A stretch of 64,000 bases of DNA, taken from Saccharothrix tamanrassetensis. Lineage in GTDB: Bacteria; Actinomycetota; Actinomycetes; Mycobacteriales; Pseudonocardiaceae. The position numbers were made by a program, and so were the translations under genes. The stretch covers positions 124,001 through 188,000 of the forward strand of contig NZ_JACHJN010000006.1 of the NCBI RefSeq assembly GCF_014203665.1, in the 5' to 3' direction. The notes beneath the pieces were generated by a model. That model saw only the letters and a list, made by a program, of their open reading frames with translations, was not told where the DNA came from and did not search any database. Shown piece after piece: positions 56,794 to 64,000 of this stretch (the first letter of the stretch is position 1; each line of letters begins with the position of its first letter).

Positions 56794-57371
56794 TGCTGGT
56801 CGGCCGCGTGCCGGGCGCGACCGTAGTGCTCACGCCGGCCGGCGCGGTGGCGGGCGTGGACACCCGCGGCGCGCCCTGGGGAACCCGCGAACTGGACCTG
56901 CTCGACCCGTCGACGCTGGTCCAGCGCGTGCACGCGATCGTGCTGGCGGACGACCTGGCGTCGGTCGGCGGGGTCGTGCGGTGGCTGGCGGAACGCCACC
57001 ACGGGTTCCCGGTGGGGACGCGGGCAGGCGAGGTCGTGCCGATCGTGCCCGCCGCCGCGGTCGGCTCCGGTGGGGACGACGTGGGCTACCAGGCCTGCGA
57101 GGCCGCCGTGGCGGCGGCGGGGGCGGTCGTCCCGGACGCGATCGTCGTGGTGGGTCAGACGGCGGCGGCACTGGTGGTGGTCGATGCCGAGTTGGACAAG
57201 GCCGGGTGTCGGCGGGTGGCCATGTCGGCTCACGACGGCCTGGTCCGGGCGGGCGTGCGGCTGCCGGCGACGGTGTTCGCGCTGGCCACCGGCAACCCGA
57301 CCGGCACGGGGCTGGACGACCTGTGCACGGCGGCGGCGAACGCGGTGCTCGACAGCGCGACTCGCCGGTAG
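56793..57371 (+). CDS. P1/DmpA-family hydrolase homologue, short and lacking the nucleophile region
   Basis: 192 residues from ATG 56793, which overlaps the DUF2017 stop (TGATG). It aligns with P1-type hydrolases such as Rv1333 (344 residues): TVVLTPAGAVAGVDTRGAPW, GTRELDLLDPSTLVQRVHAI, EVVPIVPAAAV, and near the end CRRVAMSAHDGLVRA and TVFALATGNPTG. The N-terminal TDVxGIRVGH segment and about 80 central residues, which in the family contain the self-cleavage site and the nucleophilic serine, are absent, and the usual LAGGSAYGL is replaced by LADDLASVG. It is therefore probably not a peptidase; a non-catalytic remnant or repurposed protein is inferred. Confidence 0.75.
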   Translation: MLVGRVPGATVVLTPAGAVAGVDTRGAPWGTRELDLLDPSTLVQRVHAIVLADDLASVGGVVRWLAERHHGFPVGTRAGEVVPIVPAAAVGSGGDDVGYQACEAAVAAAGAVVPDAIVVVGQTAAALVVVDAELDKAGCRRVAMSAHDGLVRAGVRLPATVFALATGNPTGTGLDDLCTAAANAVLDSATRR

Positions 57372-57375
57372 CGCT

Positions 57376-57467
57376 CGACTCGTGAGTAGCAGCGTGACTC
57401 GCGGGTGGCCCCGTGACTCGTGAGTGGCGGCTCGACTCCCGGGTGAGGGCTCGACCCGCCGGTGGAT
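57376..57467. repeat. 19-bp tandem repeats, nearly five copies
   Basis: Units start at 57376, 57395, 57414, 57433 and 57452, each close to YGACTCGTGAGTGGCNNCG. Spacing is exact while the sequence has drifted. The array lies between the P1-like gene and the DUF2231 gene. Several units contain ACTCGTGAGT, an imperfect palindrome, so a protein-binding array is conceivable. Confidence 0.75.
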
Positions 57468-57518
57468 GTGCGGCTCGTGGGCGGTTTGCCGTGCCCGTGG
57501 CGCGGTAACCAAGGGCCT

Positions 57519-58034
57519 ATGAGCCGGTTGACTCGGGTGTTGCGGAAGATCGAGCAGAGCAAGGGGCTGGACCGGGCGGCGGGGGCGCTGGCCGAGGCGA
57601 TCCCTTCGGCCATCCGCAGTTCCCGCCTGCTGCGCGGCGAGCCGCTGGGGCACCCGGCGCACCCGGTCGTCGTGATGCTCCCGATCGGCCTGTTCTCGGC
57701 GTCCGCCCTGCTCGACCTCATCCCCGGCGAGGGCAAGGCCGCGCAGGCGATGATCGGCGTCGGCCTCGCAGCCGCCCCGGCCGCCATCGCCACCGGCCTG
57801 GCGGAGTACACGACCCTGGACGAGCGGCAGCGCCGGACCGCGTTCGTGCACCTGGTGGCCAACGCGGCGGCGAACGTCCTCTACCTCACGTCGTTCCGGC
57901 TCCGCGTGCACGGCTTCGGGCTGGTCGCCCGAGCGGTGTCCACGGTCGGTCTGGCCGCCCTGGGCGCCGGCGGCCTGCTCGGCGGCCACCTGGCGTACAC
58001 GCAGGCAGCGGGGGTCGAGCGCGAGCCGGCCTAG
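57519..58034 (+). CDS. DUF2231-like membrane protein
   Basis: 171 residues from ATG 57519. After a helical cytoplasmic start (RVLRKIEQSKGLDRAAGALA) come four hydrophobic segments; GEPLGHPAHPVVVMLPIGLF near 48-67 with paired HPxHP histidines is the DUF2231 motif, which could bind haem or metal, and LLGGHLAYTQAAGVE closes the protein. In other bacteria DUF2231 proteins occur with Rieske or cytochrome components. It is an insertion relative to the Rv1333-Rv1334 order of mycobacteria. Confidence 0.8.
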   Translation: MSRLTRVLRKIEQSKGLDRAAGALAEAIPSAIRSSRLLRGEPLGHPAHPVVVMLPIGLFSASALLDLIPGEGKAAQAMIGVGLAAAPAAIATGLAEYTTLDERQRRTAFVHLVANAAANVLYLTSFRLRVHGFGLVARAVSTVGLAALGAGGLLGGHLAYTQAAGVEREPA

Positions 58035-58085
58035 TGCGGGTTCTCACACACCGGGACACCTTCCGCCACCACGTAAGATGAACAC

Positions 58086-59821
<1,736 letters not shown>

Positions 59822-59823
59822 GC

Positions 59824-59850
59824 AGGGGAGTCCGGTCACCGGACTCCCCT
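59824..59850. terminator. Bidirectional hairpin between cysM and the deacetylase gene
   Basis: AGGGGAGTCCGG and its exact complement form a 12-bp stem with a 3-nt TCA loop, centred between two convergent stop codons. Confidence 0.8.
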
Positions 59851-59861
59851 CCCCACCTCCG

Positions 59862-60509
59862 TCACGGGGCGACCACCCGGCCGTCCACGATCCTGCCGGG
59901 GCACAGGCCCTTCGCCCGCAGGCCGCGCACGATCTGCGGCACGGCGTCCACGGTGTTCTGGTGGCCGTCGTGCATCAGCACGATGCCGCCCGCCGTCGCG
60001 CTGGTCGCCGACCGCACGATCTCCTCGGTCGACTTGCCGCTCCAGTCCAGCGTGTCCACCGTCCACAGCACCTGCGTGAGCCCTTGACGTTCGGCTTCGG
60101 CCTTCACGGCGGCGTTCGTGTCGCCGTACGGCGGGCGGAACAGGGTGGGCGTGCGGCCGGTGATCTTGCGCAGGGCGGCCTGCGTGTCCGCGATCTCCTT
60201 CGTCAGCTCGTCCGGCGTCAACCGGGTCAGGAACGGGTGCGAGAAGGAGTGGTTGGCGATCCACATGCCGGCCCGCACCTTCGCCCGCACCAGGTCCGGG
60301 TGCTGCTGCGCGCGTGAGCCGATGTCGAAGAACGTGGCCCGTGCGCGGGACGCCCGCAGCGCGGCCAGCAGCGGCCGGGTGAAGTCGGTGTACGGGCCGT
60401 CGTCGTAGGTCAGCGCCACGTACCCGGAGCAGCCGCCGGGTGCGGCGGTGGCCGGGACGATCGGTGCGACGGACAGCAGGGTCAGTGCGAGGAGTGTTCT
60501 CAGAAGCAT
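59862..60509 (-). CDS. Secreted polysaccharide deacetylase (CE4/NodB family)
   Basis: 215 residues from ATG 60509. A Sec signal peptide (LLRTLLALTLLSVAPIVPAT) precedes the NodB domain. All five CE4 motifs can be seen: the catalytic base in LTYDDGP (about 35), the zinc site in HSFSHPFL (about 82), RPPYGDTNAAV (about 120), a DTLDW motif (about 150) and IVLMHDGH (about 175). It should remove acetyl groups from chitin, peptidoglycan or another GlcNAc polymer outside the cell. A link to the poly-GlcNAc-type synthase at 48602 is possible but distant. Confidence 0.93.
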   Translation of the reverse strand: MLLRTLLALTLLSVAPIVPATAAPGGCSGYVALTYDDGPYTDFTRPLLAALRASRARATFFDIGSRAQQHPDLVRAKVRAGMWIANHSFSHPFLTRLTPDELTKEIADTQAALRKITGRTPTLFRPPYGDTNAAVKAEAERQGLTQVLWTVDTLDWSGKSTEEIVRSATSATAGGIVLMHDGHQNTVDAVPQIVRGLRAKGLCPGRIVDGRVVAP

Positions 60510-60527
60510 CTTGGCTCCTTGAATAGG

Positions 60528-60565
60528 TGTCCGCCCACTATCTGGTGACCTGGCCCGGGCGGACA
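60528..60565. promoter_or_regulatory. Inverted and direct repeats upstream of the deacetylase
   Basis: TGTCCGCCC (60528-60536) pairs with GGGCGGACA (60557-60565), and CCGGGCGGAYA recurs 17 nt further on (about 60572-60582). The site begins 18 nt upstream of the deacetylase start codon on the minus strand. A regulator-binding site or mRNA leader hairpin is likely. Confidence 0.45.
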
Positions 60566-60707
60566 ACGGTTCCGGGCGGATACCTGCGGTCTCAATTGGC
60601 CGGTCGAGCTGCCCGAATACCGCTGTCGTCCATTCGGTCCTAGCCGTCGTGCCGGCCCTATTCCTACTATTCGCCGAAACCCTCGGCGCGCGACGTGGTG
60701 GTGGCCC

Positions 60708-61112
60708 TTGACGTTGTCCGAAGCGGACCGGGACCTGCTGGCCCACGCGCTGGCGGTCGCCCGCTCCCACACCCGGTGGCGGCACCACAGCGTCGCCGCG
60801 ACCGGCCGTGCCGCCGACGGCCGCACGTTCACCGGCTTCAACGTCGCCCACTTCGCCGGCGGGCCGTGCGCGGAACTCGTGGTGCTCGGTGTGGCGGCGG
60901 CCGACGGCGTCTACGAACTGGACGCGATCGTGGCGACCGACGCGAACGGCGTCGTCCTGCCGTGCGGGCGGTGCCGTCAGGTCCTGTGCGACCTGATGCC
61001 CGGGGTCAGCGTGATCGTGACGGATGCCGAAGCGGTACCGGTCACCACCCTGCTCCCCCAGGCGTACCGGTGGTCGGAGCACTTGGCGGCGCTGGAGCAG
61101 CGCGGCCGGTGA
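60708..61112 (+). CDS. Cytidine/blasticidin-S deaminase-like protein
   Basis: 134 residues. The zinc-dependent deaminase motifs are GGPCAELVVLG (C-A-E, about 52) and LPCGRCRQVLCD (P-C-x2-C, about 85), with TGFNVAHFAGG before them. The length fits tetrameric cytidine deaminases and blasticidin-S deaminase. I take TTG 60708 as start since the first helix LSEADRDLLAHALAVARSHT follows at once, but no ribosome site is convincing. It would deaminate cytidine or a nucleoside analogue. Confidence 0.82.
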   Translation: MTLSEADRDLLAHALAVARSHTRWRHHSVAATGRAADGRTFTGFNVAHFAGGPCAELVVLGVAAADGVYELDAIVATDANGVVLPCGRCRQVLCDLMPGVSVIVTDAEAVPVTTLLPQAYRWSEHLAALEQRGR

Positions 61113-61348
61113 CGAGGTCGCGATGCGGCCGGCGGGCTCCGGGGAATAGCCGGAAGTGCCCGATTCGAGGTCCCGGCGGGTTCTCCACCGCAGTACGCGC
61201 CTTCCCGGTCCGGGCCGCTATACGCGAAACCGCAGCCGGAATTCGGATCGGTACCCCGGTTGATGCATCCGAGTGAATCTCACCCATTGATATCGTCAGG
61301 TTCCCGGCAGGTTCTTCTCCGCATTTTTGCCGAGAGCCGGCTGCTATC

Positions 61349-62122
61349 GTGCCGGGCATGCAATTGACCGTGCTCGGTTGTTCGGGCAGCGCACCCGGCC
61401 CCGATCTGCCGACTTCGGGCTACCTGGTCGAAGTGGCCGGGGTCCGGATCGCGGTCGAGCTCGGCGGCGGCGTGTTCGGCGCGCTGCAACGCCGGTGCGA
61501 CCCGTTCGAGCTCGACGCCGTCCTGCTGTCGCACCTGCACCTGGACCACTGCGCGGACTTCAGCGCCCTCACCACCTACCTGCGCGCCCACCCGTCACCG
61601 CCCGCGTCGCTCGGCCGGCTGCCGGTGTTCGCGCCGGCCCACGCCCCGTCCCGGCTGGCCGCCGCGCACGCCGATTCCGAGGAAGAACTCGCGACGCTGC
61701 GGCTGGAGGAGACGTTCGACTTCGTGCCGTTGCGGGCGGGGCGCTTCACGGTGGGGCCGGTGACCATCGACGTGGCCCCGATGCGGCACATCTGCGAGGC
61801 CTACGCGTTCCGCATCTCGTACGAGGGCGCGTCCCTGGTCTTCACCGGCGACACGGTGCCGTGCCCGGAATTGGTGGAGCTGGCGCGCGGGGCGGACCTG
61901 CTGCTGGCCGACGCGGCGTGGCGGGAACAGGCCGGACGCGCCAACTACCTGCACATGAGCGGCCGGGAGACCAGCGTGGTGGCGACCGAAGCGGGTGTCG
62001 GGCGGTTGGTGCTGACCCACGTCCTGCCGTGGTCGGACCGCAACGGCGTGCTGGCCGACGCCACCGAGGCCTTCGCCGGCCCGGTCTCCCTGGCCGAACC
62101 GGGCGCGATCTACGTGGTGTGA
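61349..62122 (+). CDS. Metallo-beta-lactamase-fold phosphodiesterase, Rv1339-like
   Basis: 257 residues from ATG 61349, which follows TATCGT by 7 nt (leaderless). MQLTVLGCSGSAPGPDLPTS, SHLHLDHCADFSALTTYLR (H-x-H-x-D-H, about 52), PMRHICEAYAFRI, FTGDT (about 168) and LTHVLPW near the end are the tRNase Z / atypical class II phosphodiesterase pattern. The closest recognised relative is Rv1339, described as a cyclic-nucleotide phosphodiesterase. Two zinc ions and a cytoplasmic location are expected. In M. tuberculosis the gene lies after the rhomboid and murI; here it precedes the rhomboid. Confidence 0.88.
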   Translation: MPGMQLTVLGCSGSAPGPDLPTSGYLVEVAGVRIAVELGGGVFGALQRRCDPFELDAVLLSHLHLDHCADFSALTTYLRAHPSPPASLGRLPVFAPAHAPSRLAAAHADSEEELATLRLEETFDFVPLRAGRFTVGPVTIDVAPMRHICEAYAFRISYEGASLVFTGDTVPCPELVELARGADLLLADAAWREQAGRANYLHMSGRETSVVATEAGVGRLVLTHVLPWSDRNGVLADATEAFAGPVSLAEPGAIYVV

Positions 62123-62125
62123 CCG

Positions 62126-62971
62126 TTAGCCCGCGAACGCGGTCGACGGCCGCCCCTCGCCCACACCGGGGAGCACCAGCACCGACCCGGCGAGTTCGCT
62201 GAGCGCGTCCCCGGACAACCCGGCCCGCGCCGTCGTCACGTAGAGGTCGGTGAAGTCGTGCCCGCCGAACGCGCACGCGGTCGGCTGCCCCACCGGCAGT
62301 TCGACCTCGGCGTCCAGCCGCCCGTCGGGCGTGTAGCGGCGAACCGCCGCCCCACCCCACAGCGCGACCCACACCGCCCCGGACGCGTCGACGCACAGCC
62401 CGCCCGGCAGCCCGCGGTCGACCTCGGCGACGGTCCGCCGGTTCGTGGCCTCGCCGGAGTCGCGGTCGTAGTCGAGCACCTCGACGCAACGGGTGGCCGA
62501 GTCGACGTAGTACATGAGGCCACCGTCCGGGCTCCAGCCGATGCCGTTGCCCGCGCCGATTTTGTCCAGCACGACCTTGGCGTCCCCGCTCGGCTCGACG
62601 CGCGCGAGCCACCCGCCGGGATCCTCGTCGTACCGCATGGTGCCCGCCCACAACCGCCCGGCGGGGTCGACCGCGGCGTCGCTGCCCCGCACGTCGTCCC
62701 GAGCCCAGTAGACCAGCCACGTCTTCGCGCCGTCCTGGTCGACCAGCGCGACACCGTCCCGGAGGTTCAGCACCAGGCCGCCGCGCGTGCGGGGCTTGGC
62801 GGCGCCCACGTGCTGCGGCACGTCGAGCACGGCGTCCTCGTCCCGGCTCGGCGCGTACCGGTGGACCTGGCTGCCGAGGACGTCGACCCAGATCAGCGTC
62901 CCGCTGCCGTGGTCCCAGGTGGGAGCTTCGCCCAGCGCGGCTTCGGTCCGGACGGCTACTTCGATCGACAC
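62126..62971 (-). CDS. SMP-30/gluconolactonase-family protein
   Basis: 281 residues from GTG 62971, chosen because TACGCT ends 7 nt upstream (leaderless pattern) and the family begins near IEVAVRTEAALGEAPTW. The metal Glu in LGEAPTW (about 13), DAAVDPAGRLWAGTM (about 95), NGIGWSPDGGLMYYVDSATR (about 145) and the later LCVDASGAVWVALWGG are SMP-30 beta-propeller motifs. It probably hydrolyses a sugar lactone in the cytoplasm. It converges with the Rv1339-like gene, 3 nt apart. Confidence 0.9.
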   Translation of the reverse strand: MSIEVAVRTEAALGEAPTWDHGSGTLIWVDVLGSQVHRYAPSRDEDAVLDVPQHVGAAKPRTRGGLVLNLRDGVALVDQDGAKTWLVYWARDDVRGSDAAVDPAGRLWAGTMRYDEDPGGWLARVEPSGDAKVVLDKIGAGNGIGWSPDGGLMYYVDSATRCVEVLDYDRDSGEATNRRTVAEVDRGLPGGLCVDASGAVWVALWGGAAVRRYTPDGRLDAEVELPVGQPTACAFGGHDFTDLYVTTARAGLSGDALSELAGSVLVLPGVGEGRPSTAFAG

Positions 62972-63154
62972 GGGCCTCAGCGTATGCGCAGGCCACGGCA
63001 AAGCCACGCAGGCGTACCCCCTAACCGGGCACCCCTTCGTGCAGCCAAGCAGAGGGGTACGACATTCCGAGGGGCCGGAGCTGGGACCGGGGACGCGAAT
63101 CCTCAGCGGCCGACGTCCGGCTCGTGGTCCGTCCGATCAACGACACCGCCGCCG

Positions 63155-63455
63155 GCCCCGCGAGGCCAAGGCCTGCGATGCCGGGCCCTCGACGTAGGAT
63201 TCGCGATGCCTTGGCCCCCGGCGCAAGGCCCGCGATGCCGGCCCGCGGCGCAAGGCCTGCGATGCCGGACCGCGACGCAACGGCCCCGCGAGGCAAGACC
63301 CGCGAAGCCGGACCGGCGAGGCAAGCTCAATGGACAGGGCCCGCGAAGCTGGACCCCGGCGCAAGGCCCCGCGAGGCAAAGCCCGCGATGCCGGACCCGC
63401 GAGGCAAGCTCACTAATAAGGCCCGCGAAGCCGGACCCGCGAGGCGAGGCCCGCC
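63155..63455. repeat. Degenerate about 24-28-bp repeat array upstream of the rhomboid gene
   Basis: Variants of AAGGCCCGCGATGCCGGACC and GGCAAGCTCA/GGCAAGRCCCGCGAAG recur about ten times over 300 bp, with irregular spacing. Both strands are open in several frames with Gly/Ala/Arg-rich products, which I regard as by-products of the repeat. The 579-nt gap from 62972 to 63550 holds no supported gene apart from this array and the two leaderless promoters at its ends. Confidence 0.7.
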
Positions 63456-63550
63456 CGGGTGGCCCGCGCCCGCGCGGGCGAGTCGACACCCCCGGATCGC
63501 GCACCACAATCCGCACACTGCGAACCCGTCTTCGGACGTAGCCTGAAGAC

Positions 63551-64000
63551 GTGGATCCCACGACTGTGTCCCCGACGGCCCGCGCGCCCAGGTCGCCGGC
63601 CAAGCGAGTCATCCCGCCGAACCCGGTGCTGTCGGCGGCCGTCGTGCTGGGTTTCGTCGCGCTGCTCTTCGTGGTCGAGGGCATCGACACCGCGCTGGGC
63701 GGGAGGCTGGACTACGGCGGCGTCATCCCGCGCGACTTCACGGAGTGGGACAACCTCCTCTGGGCGCCGGTCCTGCACGCCGGCTGGGACCACCTCGCGG
63801 GCAACGCCGTGCCGCTGCTCGTCCTCGGCTTCCTCGCCTCCTCCGCCGGCGTCAAGCAGTTCCTCCAGGTGACGGCGGTGATCTGGCTGACCGACGGCCT
63901 CGGCGTCTGGATCGCCGGCTCGCCCGGCAGCCACATCGGGGCGTCCGGGCTGATCTTCGGGTACCTGGTGTTCCTCCTGGTGCGCGGCGTCTTCGCGCGT
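63551..64000 (+). CDS. Rhomboid-family intramembrane serine protease (3' partial)
   Basis: Open to the window end, 150 residues visible from GTG 63551, which follows TAGCCT by 6 nt (leaderless). After a basic Pro-rich tail (SPTARAPRSPAKRVIPPNPV) come a first membrane helix (LSAAVVLGFVALLFVVEGID), the rhomboid H-x4-N region in LHAGWDHLAGNAVPLLVLGF, and the catalytic Ser in SHIGASGLIFGYLVFLLVRG (G-x-S-G). The catalytic His lies beyond the window. It corresponds in position to Rv1337, after cysM. Confidence 0.9.
   Translation, partial: MDPTTVSPTARAPRSPAKRVIPPNPVLSAAVVLGFVALLFVVEGIDTALGGRLDYGGVIPRDFTEWDNLLWAPVLHAGWDHLAGNAVPLLVLGFLASSAGVKQFLQVTAVIWLTDGLGVWIAGSPGSHIGASGLIFGYLVFLLVRGVFAR

Overview
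The window is high-GC actinobacterial DNA, most likely from the Pseudonocardiales (Saccharothrix, Actinosynnema or Lentzea type). Grounds for this: GC-rich codon use throughout, a geosmin synthase, paired Scr1-type XRE regulators with DUF397 proteins, a SARP/AfsR regulator, a CysO/Mec/CysM cysteine system, and many genes whose -10-like hexamer lies 6-8 nt before the start codon (leaderless mRNA signature). No rRNA, tRNA, CRISPR array or insertion sequence was recognised. Function names come from motif recognition by eye, without database searches.

Layout. 1-7.4 kb: the end of a peptide-type ABC transporter ATPase, its lipoprotein and an esterase, then a nitrilase / DUF2848 / HpaB-type hydroxylase / MHS-transporter catabolic operon of unknown substrate, followed by a double GNAT protein. 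8.7-9.6 kb: a graveyard holding a frameshifted Imm1 immunity protein, a broken DUF397, the tail of a Scr1 regulator and the tail of a LysR regulator. 9.6-13.5 kb: a siderophore ABC uptake operon behind an IdeR/DtxR iron box. 13.7-25.4 kb: geosmin synthase, a serine hydrolase, a large SARP regulator, an HxlR regulator, an intact DUF397/Scr1 pair, an MFS exporter, an FMN reductase and a quinone oxidoreductase. 25.4-32 kb: a large LuxR regulator, a secreted chitobiase-type GH20 enzyme behind a DasR operator, a secreted S1 protease, and a secreted NlpC/CHAP-like protein.

31.7-34.4 kb holds an unusual module: a small two-helix membrane protein, an XRE regulator with an unknown C-terminal domain, and a translationally coupled DxD glycosyltransferase-like protein, with a shared operator sequence on both sides of the divergent promoter. 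34.4-38.4 kb is a tightly overlapping methionine-salvage operon (mtnA, mtnC, mtnB, mtnD) led by a DszC/SfnB-like flavoprotein. 40.1 and 45.6 kb carry two copies, in opposite orientation, of a nested palindromic repeat element: the outer arms and one flank are conserved, while the inner arms differ completely yet stay self-complementary in each copy. Between them lie ctaD, serB, a PTH2-type peptidyl-tRNA hydrolase and an NmrA-like reductase.

45.8-64 kb contains a block in nearly the same order as Mycobacterium tuberculosis Rv1329c-Rv1339 (dinG, pncB, clpS, DUF2017, P1 hydrolase, mec, cysO, cysM, rhomboid, and an Rv1339-like phosphodiesterase). An insertion between dinG and pncB carries bioY, an exosortase cluster (exosortase, processive glycosyltransferase, a substrate with a C-terminal sorting signal, an LAATG mini-protein, UDP-GlcNAc 2-epimerase, an unanchored paralogue) and a nicotinamidase. 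The exosortase cluster, the nested palindromes and the XRE/glycosyltransferase module are the best candidates for under-described biology.
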